From positions 1 through 64,000 of the forward strand of contig JAFXSQ010000011.1 in assembly GCA_017525525.1 (NCBI GenBank): a stretch of 64,000 nt of DNA, in the 5' to 3' direction. Under the pieces are notes generated by a model. It did not search any database. It saw only the letters and a list, made by a program, of their open reading frames with translations, and was not told the DNA's origin. Made by a program: the position numbers and the translations under genes. Source of the DNA: Lachnospiraceae bacterium. GTDB lineage: Bacteria; Bacillota; Clostridia; Lachnospirales; Lachnospiraceae. Of this stretch, positions 35,326 to 45,293 are shown piece by piece. The number at the start of each line of letters is the position of its first letter. The first letter of the stretch is position 1.

Positions 35326-36423
35326 ATGAAATTAGGTATAGTGGGTTTGCCGAATGTCGGCAAGAGTACCCTTTTTAATTCACTTACGAAGGCCGGCGCT
35401 GAGTCGGCGAACTATCCGTTCTGTACCATAGATCCGAATGTGGGTGTGGTTGCGGTGCCGGATAAGAGACTGGATGTGCTGACCGAGATGTACAACTCGG
35501 CTAAGACAACACCGGCGGTGATCGAGTTCGTGGATATCGCGGGACTTGTGAAGGGCGCGAGCAAGGGCGAGGGACTTGGAAACCAGTTTTTAGCGAACAT
35601 CAGGGAGACTGATGCGATTGTTCACGTAGTGCGCTGCTTCGAGGACAGCAACGTGATCCATGTGGACGGATCGGTTGATCCTGTCAGGGATATCGAGACC
35701 ATAAACCTCGAGCTTATCTTCGCGGATATCGAGGTTATAGACAGAAGGATTGCTAAGAACGGCCGCGGTGCGAACAACAACAAGCTCCTTGCGAAGGAGG
35801 TTGAGTTCGAGAAGAGGATCAAGGCTCATCTCGAGGACGGCAAGCCTGCAATAACGATGGACGTGACCGATGAGGACGAGGTTAAGTGGTTCAAGGAGTA
35901 CAATCTCCTTACTGCCAAGCCGGTCATCTACGCCGCAAATGTATCGGAGGACGATCTTGCGGATGACGGCGCTTCAAACCCGCATGTTCAGAAAGTACGC
36001 GAGTACGCGAAGGAGACAGGCAGTGAAGTCTTCGCTGTGTGTGCGCAGATAGAGCAGGAGATAAGTGAGCTCGATGATGACGAGAAGCAGATGTTCTTAG
36101 AGGATCTCGGTGTGGCCGAGTCGGGACTTGACAAGCTGATAAAGGCAAGCTACTCGCTCCTCGGACTTATAAGCTACCTTACCTCGGGTGCCGACGAGAC
36201 CAGAGCGTGGACCATAGTCAAGGGTACCAAAGCTCCGCAGGCAGCAGGCAAGATCCATACGGACTTCGAGAGAGGCTTTATCAAGGCCGAGGTCGTAGCA
36301 TTTAAGGATCTGATCGAGTCGGGTAATATGCTTGCTGCGAAGGAGAAGGGCTTAGTCCGTCAGGAAGGCAAGGAGTATGTGGTCGAGGACGGAGATGTGA
36401 TTCTGTTCAAGTTTAATGTATAA
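35326..36423 (+). CDS. ychF: redox-regulated ATPase YchF (Obg-like)
   Basis: 365 residues. G1 GLPNVGKSTLFN (about 7-18), a YPFCTIDPN switch, G3 DIAGLVKGASKGEGLGN (about 67-83), a N-x-x-E type G4 (NVSED) and a C-terminal TGS domain (about 280-365). The NxxE specificity residue explains the preference for ATP. It associates with ribosomes. It is the first host gene after the mobile element, and its reading frame appears complete. Base use becomes more GC-rich than in the element. Confidence 0.95.
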   Translation: MKLGIVGLPNVGKSTLFNSLTKAGAESANYPFCTIDPNVGVVAVPDKRLDVLTEMYNSAKTTPAVIEFVDIAGLVKGASKGEGLGNQFLANIRETDAIVHVVRCFEDSNVIHVDGSVDPVRDIETINLELIFADIEVIDRRIAKNGRGANNNKLLAKEVEFEKRIKAHLEDGKPAITMDVTDEDEVKWFKEYNLLTAKPVIYAANVSEDDLADDGASNPHVQKVREYAKETGSEVFAVCAQIEQEISELDDDEKQMFLEDLGVAESGLDKLIKASYSLLGLISYLTSGADETRAWTIVKGTKAPQAAGKIHTDFERGFIKAEVVAFKDLIESGNMLAAKEKGLVRQEGKEYVVEDGDVILFKFNV

Positions 36424-36559
36424 AAGATTCTTCCTGTTGCTTCGCAAGCCCTCGCATTTCGTCATAAGGGGTACCGCTTGCGGTGGATTCCTTATGACAT
36501 CGAAGGCCGGCACCTCAACGCTTCGCATTGAGGTCTGCGTCGCTACGCTCAGAATGACA
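36424..36559 (-). repeat. dispersed hairpin repeat, copy A
   Basis: 136 bases just after the ychF stop, in reverse orientation. It begins AAGATTCTTCC and ends AGAATGACA. It holds paired arms (CCTCAA/TTGAGG; GTCATAAGG/CCTTATGAC). It differs from copy B at about one base, so the family was recently spread or is under selection. Confidence 0.9.
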
Positions 36560-36600
36560 CGGGCTGAGTTGAAATGAATGTAAAGATTTAGAGGAGTACA

Positions 36601-37494
36601 ATGAACGATATAAGATTTCCTAATCTGGGAATAGTTTTAAAAAATGTACCGGACGGAATAACAATCTTCGGTTTCGAGATAAAGTTCTACGGTATAATAA
36701 TTGCATTAGGTTTCCTGTTTGCTTATATAATAGTAGCTAAGGAAGCAAAGCGTACGGGACAGAAGGACGAGGATTACCTCGATCTTATCCTGTGGCTGAT
36801 CATTCCGGCGATAGTCGGTGCAAGGCTTTACTACGTCCTGTTCCGCTGGGACGATTACTTCGGCGGAGGCAGGAGCTTTAAGGATACACTTATCGGGGTG
36901 ATCAACTTAAGGAACGGTGGACTTGCCATCTACGGTGGCTTGATACTCGGATTTACGGTAGCCGTCATCTTCTGCAAGAAGAAAGCCCTTAAGTTCACTC
37001 TTGTAGCTGATACCGCGGTTATGGGCATCTTAGTCGGGCAGATACTCGGCCGCTGGGGCAACTTCTTCAACCGTGAAGCTTTCGGAGAATACACCGATTC
37101 ACTTTTTGCTATGTGTCTTCCGGCAGGGCGTGTGAGCAGTGGCTCCATAACCGAAACTATGGCTGCGAACCTTAAGAGCTTTGACGGGATAGAGTGGATA
37201 AGCGTGCATCCGACCTTCCTCTACGAATCGTTGTGGAACGTGGCGCTTCTTATTCTTATATTCATCTACAGAAAGCACAAGAAGTTTGACGGTGAGCTGG
37301 CCTTACTGTACGCCTGGGGCTATGGGCTCGGGCGTGTGTGGATAGAGGGACTTCGCACGGATTCTCTTTACTTCTTCAACACCGGGCTTCGCACTTCGCA
37401 GCTGCTCGCTGCGCTGTGTGTATTGATTGCATCCGTTGCTATAGTAGTCATCCGTCTAAAAGTGGTTGGAAAGTCCCTTGGTAGCCCCAAATAG
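36601..37494 (+). CDS. lgt: prolipoprotein diacylglyceryl transferase
   Basis: 297 residues with about seven membrane segments. Lgt signature GRWGNFFNREAFGE (about 144-157) and a later WIEGLRTDSLYF (about 245) with the conserved Arg. It transfers diacylglycerol from phosphatidylglycerol to the lipobox Cys of prolipoproteins in the membrane. GGAG lies before the ATG. It follows a repeat copy, so a promoter could be inside the repeat. Confidence 0.93.
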   Translation: MNDIRFPNLGIVLKNVPDGITIFGFEIKFYGIIIALGFLFAYIIVAKEAKRTGQKDEDYLDLILWLIIPAIVGARLYYVLFRWDDYFGGGRSFKDTLIGVINLRNGGLAIYGGLILGFTVAVIFCKKKALKFTLVADTAVMGILVGQILGRWGNFFNREAFGEYTDSLFAMCLPAGRVSSGSITETMAANLKSFDGIEWISVHPTFLYESLWNVALLILIFIYRKHKKFDGELALLYAWGYGLGRVWIEGLRTDSLYFFNTGLRTSQLLAALCVLIASVAIVVIRLKVVGKSLGSPK

Positions 37495-37500
37495 TAGTAA

Positions 37501-37717
37501 GTGGTTATTAAGTGGTGGTAAAAACCAAATTAGTGGATGTCAGTGGATGTAAAAACCCGAAAAAATCTCCAAAATCCCCCAAAACAATAGTATAATTCTT
37601 GTGAAATAATAGAAAAAAAGCAAAGGAAATGCAAATTTGTGGTTGCATTTCCTTTTTTTTTGCGGTAGAATAGCAGTCAGGTGGTTGCGTAATGGATTGC
37701 AAATAGGCACCTAGTGG
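37501..37717 (+). promoter_or_regulatory. MraZ-type box repeats and mraZ promoter
   Basis: GTGG units recur at 37501, 37512, 37533 and 37543, and again at 37681 and 37714 with a TGG at 37693. The intervals are roughly one or two helical turns (11, 21, 10). MraZ binds such tandem GTGG-containing boxes and represses its own operon. TTGCAT-N17-TAGAAT (37643-37671) is the probable promoter. The second set of boxes lies at and just after the start of transcription, the first set more than 100 bases upstream. Confidence 0.55.
37622..37661 (+). terminator. intrinsic terminator overlapping the mraZ promoter
   Basis: A perfect 10-base stem GGAAATGCAA/TTGCATTTCC with an 8-base loop and T9. It stops transcripts from upstream (lgt or a TATAAT at 37591). 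Its 3' arm is also the -35 element of the mraZ promoter. Confidence 0.85.
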
Positions 37718-37766
37718 TCGCTTTTCAATCCGGCAAAACCAAATCTGGGTGAGTTGGAAGAAGATT

Positions 37767-38207
37767 GTGGCAAAGTTAATCGGAAAATCCTATAACAGCC
37801 TTGACTCAAAAGGACGTCTTATCATTCCCACGCGCCTTCGCGAAGGCCTGGGTGGTACTTTTTATTTGTGCCAGGGTATGGATTTGAACCTTTACGCTTA
37901 TCCCAACGCGGAATGGGATAAGTTCACTGAGAAGTTATCTCAGCTCCCACAGTCCGACATCAAAGCGCGCAGATTCCGCGATTTCTTCGAGGGCTCAGCT
38001 ACTGAGCTTGAAGTTGATGGACAGAACAGAATCGTCATTCCTCAGCAGCTGAGAGAATTTGCGGGTATTGACAGGGATGTAGTGGTTGTCGGCCACACAA
38101 CCTACGTTGAGATTTGGAACAAGCAAGCCTATGATGAGGTTCATGCAACCGAGGCTGTGGACATCGCCCAGCTTTCAATGGATATAGGTGCAATGTATGG
38201 AATTTAA
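37767..38207 (+). CDS. mraZ: transcriptional regulator MraZ
   Basis: 146 residues from a GTG with GGAAG 6 bases upstream. Two MraZ/AbrB-like repeats: [17 protein letters not shown] (about 10-26) and [18 protein letters not shown] (about 83-100). It would form a ring that binds GTGG boxes and represses the division cluster. A GTG 18 bases earlier is possible. It overlaps rsmH by 11 bases. Confidence 0.92.
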   Translation: MAKLIGKSYNSLDSKGRLIIPTRLREGLGGTFYLCQGMDLNLYAYPNAEWDKFTEKLSQLPQSDIKARRFRDFFEGSATELEVDGQNRIVIPQQLREFAGIDRDVVVVGHTTYVEIWNKQAYDEVHATEAVDIAQLSMDIGAMYGI

Positions 38208-39126
38208 GCATGTATCTGTTTTGCTCGAGGAGAGCATACAAGGTTTGGATATAAAGGAAGACGGGATATATGCGGACGGCACCTTGGGAGGCGGCGGTCA
38301 TTCTTATGAGATTGCGAAGCGTCTGACTACCGGCAGGCTTATCGGCATAGATCAGGACGAGGATGCGATAGCGGCGGCAACCAAAAGGCTGGAGGAATTC
38401 AAAGACCGCGTAACCATAGTAAGAGATAATTATATGAACATGAGGTCGGTATTAGACGACCTTGGGATAGATAAAGTCGACGGGATACTGCTTGACCTGG
38501 GAGTTTCATCGTACCAGTTCGATGAGGCTGAAAGGGGCTTTTCCTACAGAGAGGATGCGCCGCTTGACATGCGCATGGACAGGCGCAGGACACTTACCGC
38601 GAGACAAGTGGTAAATGAGTATTCCGAGAGCGACCTCTTTCGTGTCATAAGAGATTACGGAGAGGATAAATTCGCAAAGAACATTGCAAAGCATATCGTG
38701 GCAGCAAGGCAGGATAAACCGATTGAGACGACATTTGAACTGTCAGAGATTATAAAGGCTGCCATACCCGCAAAGTTCAAGGCGGGAAAGGGACATCCGG
38801 CAAAGCAGACCTTCCAGGCTATAAGGATAGAGGTCAACGGGGAACTTGAGGTATTAAGAAGTTTTTTGGAGGAAGCGCCGGATATGCTTAAAAAAGGCGG
38901 CAGGCTTTGCATCATTACATTTCATTCCTTAGAAGACAGAATGGTTAAGGAAACCTTTAAAAGGCTTGAAAATCCTTGCATTTGTCCTCCTGGCTTTCCG
39001 GTATGCACCTGCGGAAGGGTGCCACAGGCTAAGCTTGTGGGAAAACCCATAACCGCAGGTGCCGGGGAGCTCCAAAGCAACAATAGGGCAAAGAGCGCAA
39101 GGCTTAGAATATTAGAGAAGATATAA
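38197..39126 (+). CDS. rsmH: 16S rRNA (cytosine-1402 N4) methyltransferase RsmH
   Basis: 309 residues starting [15 protein letters not shown]-binding [10 protein letters not shown] (about 27-36), [17 protein letters not shown] (about 97) and [13 protein letters not shown] (about 240). It methylates C1402 in the ribosomal decoding center. The ATG was chosen over a GTG 9 bases upstream because the family begins MEFKH. It overlaps mraZ. Confidence 0.94.
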   Translation: MEFKHVSVLLEESIQGLDIKEDGIYADGTLGGGGHSYEIAKRLTTGRLIGIDQDEDAIAAATKRLEEFKDRVTIVRDNYMNMRSVLDDLGIDKVDGILLDLGVSSYQFDEAERGFSYREDAPLDMRMDRRRTLTARQVVNEYSESDLFRVIRDYGEDKFAKNIAKHIVAARQDKPIETTFELSEIIKAAIPAKFKAGKGHPAKQTFQAIRIEVNGELEVLRSFLEEAPDMLKKGGRLCIITFHSLEDRMVKETFKRLENPCICPPGFPVCTCGRVPQAKLVGKPITAGAGELQSNNRAKSARLRILEKI

Positions 39127-39153
39127 GAATGACTTAAGAAAGGAGAATTCGAT

Positions 39154-39642
39154 ATGGCATCATCAAGAGCGTATTACGAGCATGGCAGTTCTGCGAGAGA
39201 TTATTATTCACAGCCCGCGAGAAGAGAACAGCCGGATAGAGGACAACAGAGAAGAACCGAAAGAAAGGCGGCTCCGCGCACCGAGGTAAGGATGAGACCG
39301 AGGGCGGACAGAGCGCTTGCTTTTAACTTCGGCTATACATTTTTTGTGTTGGTTTCATGCGCGATCATGATAGCTGCATGCATGATGATGCTCAATATGG
39401 AAATCGGCATAAATAATCAGCAGGAGGAGATAGTTTCCTTAGAAAACCAGATAGAGAACATCAATAACGACAACGAGGCAAGAAGGATCAGACTTGAGAA
39501 TATGTACTCATTGGACGAGATACAGAACATAGCCATGAACGACATGGGAATGGTCTATGCAAAGAAGGGTCAGATCATATATTATGACAGCGCTGAGGAA
39601 GACTACGTGAACCAGGTAAAGAGTGTTCCGGAAAGCAAATAG
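39154..39642 (+). CDS. ftsL: FtsL-like division protein
   Basis: 162 residues. A basic cytoplasmic N-terminus (about 1-65), one membrane segment (about 69-88) and a short external coiled coil (about 90-125) ending in a region like FtsL/DivIC. It belongs to the FtsQLB complex. AAAGGAGA precedes the ATG. The sequence is poorly conserved, so the symbol rests on topology and its place in the cluster. Confidence 0.8.
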   Translation: MASSRAYYEHGSSARDYYSQPARREQPDRGQQRRTERKAAPRTEVRMRPRADRALAFNFGYTFFVLVSCAIMIAACMMMLNMEIGINNQQEEIVSLENQIENINNDNEARRIRLENMYSLDEIQNIAMNDMGMVYAKKGQIIYYDSAEEDYVNQVKSVPESK

Positions 39643-39666
39643 TAAATGGAGATTGTGATGTAAATA

Positions 39667-41766
39667 ATGGCTGATAAGTTCAGAAGTTTTTCAAATAAAA
39701 TGAAATCCAAGTTGCTGGGAGTGCTTGCGGCATTCCTGGCGCTTTTTGTTGTCCTTACAGGCAGGATTGTGTACCTGAATGTAGTAAAGGGAGCTGAGTA
39801 TAAAGAAGCTACCATGTCGGGACTTAACTACGAAAGCAAGTCGATTCCTTACAGAAGGGGCGATATCTATGATGTTAACGGTACGCTCATGGCTACGAGC
39901 AAGCTGGTGTACGATATCACGCTTGAGCCTAAGAACATCCTTGAGTTTGACTACAAGGCTGAGGCGACTCGTGAAGCGTTAAAGGAGTATTTCGGATTCA
40001 CGGATGCCCAGCTCAACAGCCTGCTTGAGGACGAGGAATCCTATTACGAGATGGCTAAGAAGGGCGTAAGCTATGAAGAAGTAAAACCCTTTAAGGATTT
40101 CTGCGAGACAAACGAAGGCGCTGATGTTGTGGGCGTGAAGCTTATAGAACGCTATATCAGGGTGTACCCTAACAACGAACTCTGCTGTCACCTGCTCGGC
40201 TCCGCTTCAAACTCCGGAGGAGAGAAGGGAGTAGAGGAAGGCTATGATGATGTTCTGAACGGGACTAACGGAAGAGAGTACTCGTATTACGATGCAAAGC
40301 TCGGCAAGACCAATGTCATGGAGTCACCGGTTAACGGTTACAATGTGATAACGAGCATGGATGCAAATGCTCAGAAGATTATCCAGGCGCAGGTTGAAAA
40401 GCACCTTGCTAAGGAGGGCGCGAAAAATGTATCTGTGCTTGTTATGGAGCCTAATACCTGCAGGGTTATCGCGCTTTACAATTCTCATCAGTATGATCCG
40501 AACGATGCATACGACATAGAGGCTTGCGCGTATCAGTTTGAAACGCCGGAGGCATTTGCGGCATTCAAGGCTTCACACACTGATGCGCAGGAGAGAGATG
40601 CTTTAGAAGGAGTATGGCGCAACTTCGCCCTGGCTGATAACTTTGAACCCGGTTCAACCTACAAGACCTTTACCATATCGGGTGCTCTTGAGGATGATGT
40701 GATTAAGCCTACGGACAGCTTCGTGTGTGACGGCGGACAGCTTGTCGGAAACTATAATATCAACTGCCATTACACAGCCGGACACGGCGCACAGGATGTT
40801 GGAACCGCGCTTGCGAACTCATGCAACGATGCTATGATGCAGATAAGCGCGCTCGAGGGCGCGAAGGTATTTGATAAGTATCAGCAGCTTTTTGGTTTTG
40901 GCCAGAGGACCGGTATCGACATTCCCGGAGAGATGGACAGCGAGTCTCTCTCAACTATCATATATCACGAGGATACATTGAACGAGACAGAGCTTGCGAC
41001 CTCATCCTTCGGACAGGGCGTGAGTGTTACCATGATAGAACTCGGCACGGCATTTTGTTCTGTTGTTAACGGCGGCTATTACTATCGTCCGAGCGTGGGC
41101 GTTAGAGTTGAGGATGAGAACGGAAATGTAATAGATAACCTTGATCCTGTTCTTGTCAGAAGAACACTCTCTGCCGAGGTATCGGACGAAGTCAAGAAGG
41201 ACTTGCTTCAGGTGGTTGAGAGCGGTACCGGTTCAAGGGCTGCGGTTGAGGGTTACACCATAGGTGGTAAGACCGGAACCGCTGAGAAGCTTCCGAGAGG
41301 CAACGGCAAGTATCTCATTTCATTTATAGGATTTGCGCCTGTGGAGAATCCACAGGTTGTGGTATATGTTGTGGTCGATGAGCCTGACGTGGAAGATCAG
41401 TCTTCATCGGCAGCGGCCTCTTACCTCTTCGCTGATATCGCGAAGGAGCTTTTCCCGTACCTGAACATATACAGGGACGGCGAGGAGTATACCGGCGTGA
41501 AAAACGAGGGCGAGATAATTGACGAGCTGGCAACCCCGATATACAGCGGGGAGGTGCCTGAGAATGATGTCGCGGGCGGAGAGGATAATCAGTATGTCCG
41601 CGAAGCGATGGAGGAAGGCGCATCAGAGCCGGTTGAGGGTGAAACTCAGGAAACGGAAGGCGATTCCGGAGGCGAAGAGGAATACGAAGAGGAATACTAC
41701 GAGGAAGAAAACTACGAAGAGTTTACTGATGAAGACGGGGACGGCGTCCCTGATGAATGGGGGTAG
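39667..41766 (+). CDS. ftsI: division-specific penicillin-binding protein (FtsI/SpoVD-like)
   Basis: 699 residues. An N-terminal membrane anchor (about 15-37), the PBP dimerization domain, then the transpeptidase with S-x-x-K (PGSTYKTFT, Ser about 335), SCN (about 380) and KTGT (about 536-539). It crosslinks septal peptidoglycan. The C-terminus has no PASTA domain and ends in about 50 very acidic residues (many Glu and Tyr), which is unusual. GGAG lies about 15 bases before the ATG, longer than normal. Confidence 0.9.
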   Translation: MADKFRSFSNKMKSKLLGVLAAFLALFVVLTGRIVYLNVVKGAEYKEATMSGLNYESKSIPYRRGDIYDVNGTLMATSKLVYDITLEPKNILEFDYKAEATREALKEYFGFTDAQLNSLLEDEESYYEMAKKGVSYEEVKPFKDFCETNEGADVVGVKLIERYIRVYPNNELCCHLLGSASNSGGEKGVEEGYDDVLNGTNGREYSYYDAKLGKTNVMESPVNGYNVITSMDANAQKIIQAQVEKHLAKEGAKNVSVLVMEPNTCRVIALYNSHQYDPNDAYDIEACAYQFETPEAFAAFKASHTDAQERDALEGVWRNFALADNFEPGSTYKTFTISGALEDDVIKPTDSFVCDGGQLVGNYNINCHYTAGHGAQDVGTALANSCNDAMMQISALEGAKVFDKYQQLFGFGQRTGIDIPGEMDSESLSTIIYHEDTLNETELATSSFGQGVSVTMIELGTAFCSVVNGGYYYRPSVGVRVEDENGNVIDNLDPVLVRRTLSAEVSDEVKKDLLQVVESGTGSRAAVEGYTIGGKTGTAEKLPRGNGKYLISFIGFAPVENPQVVVYVVVDEPDVEDQSSSAAASYLFADIAKELFPYLNIYRDGEEYTGVKNEGEIIDELATPIYSGEVPENDVAGGEDNQYVREAMEEGASEPVEGETQETEGDSGGEEEYEEEYYEEENYEEFTDEDGDGVPDEWG

Positions 41767-41775
41767 AAGAGAAGT

Positions 41776-42747
41776 ATGTACTCATACTCAAAGTTAAGTG
41801 TGTTGATGCCGGCAATCATAGCTTTTGCCGTGACGCTTGCTGCAAGTCCTTTTGTTATACCGATACTGCATAAATTCAAATTCGGACAGAATGTTCGCGA
41901 GGACGGTCCCGAAAGCCACAAGGTTAAGCAGGGGACTCCGACTATGGGCGGAGTAATCATATTGGCGGCTATGCTTATAGCGAGTCTTTTCTTTATAAAA
42001 GACCATGCGAAGACGGTGCTTCCGATACTTCTTACAACTCTCGGATACGGAGCGGTAGGCTTTGCGGATGACTACTTAAAGATTGCAAAGCACAACTCGG
42101 ACGGACTTAAGGCATGGCAGAAGATGGCAGGACAGTTCGTTATAATGCTTGCTTTCGGAATATATCTGTGGAAGTTCTCGGATGTGGGAACCAGGATGAT
42201 AATACCCTTTTCGGGTAAGGTTGTTGATACCGGATGGCTTTTCTTCCCACTCATGTTCTTCGTTATGCTCGGCACAACGAACGGCTCGAATTTTACGGAC
42301 GGCCTGGACGGACTTGCAACCTCGGTAACTGCGGTTATAGCAGTCTTCTTCTGGATAGTGGGTATCTTTGCCGGAGGGGAAACCTGCATTACAACGTCCG
42401 CAATGACGGGTGCGCTTCTTGGCTTCCTGTGCTTTAACGTACACCCTGCGAAGATATTTATGGGTGACACAGGCTCGCTTGCTTTGGGAGGATTCGTCGC
42501 ATCGACAGCATATATGCTTCAGATGCCGCTTGTTATACTTATTGTTGCATTTGTTTATCTTGCAGAGGTTGTATCTGTTATCCTTCAGGTGGCATACTTT
42601 AAGTCTACCGGAGGAAAGAGGCTTTTCAAGATGGCACCGATACATCACCACTTTGAGCTTTCGGGATGGGAGGAAACAAAGGTCGTGACTATATTTACAC
42701 TGGCAACCGCAATCCTGGCAATCCTGGCATTGCTTGCGATACTGTAA
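41776..42747 (+). CDS. mraY: phospho-N-acetylmuramoyl-pentapeptide transferase MraY
   Basis: 323 residues, about ten membrane segments. The motifs FADDYLKI (about 96), NFTDGLDGLATS (about 173-184) and APIHHHFE (about 290) mark the family. It makes lipid I from UDP-MurNAc-pentapeptide. The start lies 9 bases after ftsI. Confidence 0.95.
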   Translation: MYSYSKLSVLMPAIIAFAVTLAASPFVIPILHKFKFGQNVREDGPESHKVKQGTPTMGGVIILAAMLIASLFFIKDHAKTVLPILLTTLGYGAVGFADDYLKIAKHNSDGLKAWQKMAGQFVIMLAFGIYLWKFSDVGTRMIIPFSGKVVDTGWLFFPLMFFVMLGTTNGSNFTDGLDGLATSVTAVIAVFFWIVGIFAGGETCITTSAMTGALLGFLCFNVHPAKIFMGDTGSLALGGFVASTAYMLQMPLVILIVAFVYLAEVVSVILQVAYFKSTGGKRLFKMAPIHHHFELSGWEETKVVTIFTLATAILAILALLAIL

Positions 42748-42762
42748 AAGGGGAGAGAGTGA

Positions 42763-44130
42763 ATGGACGAAAAGAAGATTCTTGTGGCCGGGGCCGGAAT
42801 AAGCGGCATTGACAGCGCAAAGCTTATTTCAAGAAACGGCGGCTCCGTGATTCTGTTTGATGAGAATAAAAAAGGCGCTCTCACAGAAGAGGCTGTAAGA
42901 GAGAGACTTGGCGAAGAGTACAGGGACAAGAACATCGATATAGTCCTCGGCGAGTACACCGAAGAGATGGCGGACGAGAGCTACATGATGGTCATAAGCC
43001 CCGGAATATCTCTCGAAACCGAGTTCGCGGTTAAGTATGCGAAGACGGGAAAGAGAATTATCAGTGAGATAGAGCTTGCGTGGCTCTACGAGAAGGGGAC
43101 GGTTGCGGCTATAACCGGTACCAACGGTAAGACAACGACTACTACATTAGTCGGAGAGATTATAAAGGCCTGCAATCCGGAGAGCTATGTGGTCGGAAAT
43201 ATCGGCATGCCATACACGGGCATATGCGATATGACTACGGAGGAGTCGGACACTGTTGCGGAGATAAGCAGCTTCCAGCTTGAGACTATAGAAACCTTCA
43301 AGCCTCATGTGTCTGCAGTTTTGAATCTTACGCCGGATCATTTGGACAGGCATCATACATTTGATAACTATATAGACGCAAAGCTCAGGATAAATGAGAA
43401 TCAGTCGGAGTACGATTTCTGCGTCTTAAACCATGATGATCCCGAGATAGTGAAGAGAGCGGACAGGATTAAAGGACATACAGTCTTCTTCAGCACAAAG
43501 GATAAGATGCCCGGCGGGTGCTACATGGATGGAAATAAGGTAATCTTAGAGGATAACACCGAAAGGTATGAGGTTATGGACAGGGATGCTTTTAAGCCCC
43601 TCGGCGACCATAACACCGAGAACCTTCTTGCGGCTGTGGCAATAAGTTATTACATGGGCGCGGATGTGAAGACTATCGCTAAGGTGTGCGGTGAATTCAA
43701 GGGAGTTGCGCACAGGATAGAGTACGTAAGAACCTTCAATGATGTGGAGTATTACAACGATTCGAAGGGAACCAATCCCGATGCGGCCATAAAAGGCATA
43801 AGGGCCATGAAGAGGCCCACGGTGCTTATAGGCGGAGGCTACGATAAGAAGATACCATTTGATGATTGGATTGAAAGCTTTGACGGTAAGGTTAAGAAGC
43901 TGCTTTTGATAGGGCAGACGGCAGAAATAATAAAGGAGTGCGCAGCCAAGCACGGTTTTACCGAGGTGGAGCTGATAGACGATTTTAAGACAGCTGTTGA
44001 CAGGGCGAGGGAATTGGCTGAGCCCGGAGACGCTGTGCTTCTTTCGCCGGCTTGCGCAAGCTGGGGAATGTTCAAGAATTATGAGCAAAGAGGAGATATG
44101 TTCAGGGATATCGTGAACGAATTTGAGTAA
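42763..44130 (+). CDS. murD: UDP-N-acetylmuramoylalanine-D-glutamate ligase MurD
   Basis: 455 residues. N-terminal nucleotide-binding fold, ATP loop TGTNGKTTTTTLVG (about 117-130), LNLTPDHLDRH (about 186) and YNDSKGTNPDA (about 330). It adds D-Glu in peptidoglycan precursor synthesis. GGGGAG precedes the ATG. murE, murF and murG are not in the cluster and must be elsewhere. Confidence 0.95.
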   Translation: MDEKKILVAGAGISGIDSAKLISRNGGSVILFDENKKGALTEEAVRERLGEEYRDKNIDIVLGEYTEEMADESYMMVISPGISLETEFAVKYAKTGKRIISEIELAWLYEKGTVAAITGTNGKTTTTTLVGEIIKACNPESYVVGNIGMPYTGICDMTTEESDTVAEISSFQLETIETFKPHVSAVLNLTPDHLDRHHTFDNYIDAKLRINENQSEYDFCVLNHDDPEIVKRADRIKGHTVFFSTKDKMPGGCYMDGNKVILEDNTERYEVMDRDAFKPLGDHNTENLLAAVAISYYMGADVKTIAKVCGEFKGVAHRIEYVRTFNDVEYYNDSKGTNPDAAIKGIRAMKRPTVLIGGGYDKKIPFDDWIESFDGKVKKLLLIGQTAEIIKECAAKHGFTEVELIDDFKTAVDRARELAEPGDAVLLSPACASWGMFKNYEQRGDMFRDIVNEFE

Positions 44131-45276
44131 ATGGGTTTATTGACAGGCGGAAAAAAGAAAAAAGGACAGATGAGGCTTTTCACAAAGGGCGGTTATAATG
44201 ACTTTCAGACGGCCTTTGTTGTGGGTGTTCTTTGCCTGTTCGGAATAATGATGATCTATAGCACAAGCTATGTTCGCGCGATAGAAGAGGAAAGACCGTC
44301 GTACGATTATGCTTATGATCAGGCTAAATTTTTTGTGATCGGCTTTTTGGGAATGGTGCTTCTTTCGTATCTTAATTACGAAGTGGTAAGAAAGCTTTCC
44401 TGGCTGCTGATGATTGGCTCACTGGCATTGTGCGTGGCTACGCTTATCTGGGGAGTTGAAGTAAACGGTTCCAAGAGGTGGCTTGTATTAGCGGGACATA
44501 GGTTCCAGCCCTCTGAGTTTGCGAAGCCGGCTATAGCGCTCTTTACGGCGCACATGTGTACCTCGAAGCCGAAGGAAGCCCAATATTTTATGGGCATGCT
44601 CAAGCTTACGGCGATTCAGATTTTAACGATAGGAGCAATAGCGAAGGAAAACCTGTCTACCGGAGTAGTATGCGCCGGTATAATGATAGTTATCCTGTTT
44701 ATTTCGACAAATAATTATCCTCATTTTGCGCTTTATGTCGGCATTATGGTGGCGGGAGCGATAGCAATGCTTGTTGCGATGTCATACAGAAGCGCGAGAT
44801 TTGACGCGATGCTTCATCCTGAGGGTCCGAACGGTTATCAGGTGCTGAATTCGCTTTATGCGGTGGGCTCCGGTGGCTTTTGGGGAAAGGGCATCGGCAA
44901 GGGAATACAGAAAAACCTCCTTCCGGAGTCGCATAATGATATGATCTTTTCGAACATTTGCGAAGAGCTGGGAATATTCGGAGCAGTGTGCGTGCTTATT
45001 CTCTTTACGGTTCTTCTTTTAAGATTATTCTACATGGCGCAGGATGCCAGGGACAGATTCGGCGGTTTACTTGTGACAGGCGTCTTGACGCAGATAGCTG
45101 TACAGGTTATAGTAAATGTAGGCGTTGCGGTTAATTTCATGCCCAACACCGGTATGGCGCTTCCTTTCGTAAGCTACGGCGGAACCTCTTTGCTGATGCA
45201 TCTGGCCGAAATGGGAGTGCTGTTGAATGTAGTAAGACAGGGAAATCCGTATGAAAAAGTGAAGTTGACGGCTTGA
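44131..45276 (+). CDS. ftsW: peptidoglycan glycosyltransferase FtsW
   Basis: 381 residues, about ten membrane segments. SEDS family motifs FQPSEFAKPAIALF (about 128) and MPNTGMALPFVSYGG (about 337). It polymerizes lipid II with FtsI at the septum. The ATG immediately follows the murD stop with little ribosome-binding site, so it is translationally coupled. Confidence 0.93.
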   Translation: MGLLTGGKKKKGQMRLFTKGGYNDFQTAFVVGVLCLFGIMMIYSTSYVRAIEEERPSYDYAYDQAKFFVIGFLGMVLLSYLNYEVVRKLSWLLMIGSLALCVATLIWGVEVNGSKRWLVLAGHRFQPSEFAKPAIALFTAHMCTSKPKEAQYFMGMLKLTAIQILTIGAIAKENLSTGVVCAGIMIVILFISTNNYPHFALYVGIMVAGAIAMLVAMSYRSARFDAMLHPEGPNGYQVLNSLYAVGSGGFWGKGIGKGIQKNLLPESHNDMIFSNICEELGIFGAVCVLILFTVLLLRLFYMAQDARDRFGGLLVTGVLTQIAVQVIVNVGVAVNFMPNTGMALPFVSYGGTSLLMHLAEMGVLLNVVRQGNPYEKVKLTA

Positions 45277-45293
45277 GAGGGGAAGAGACCGGA

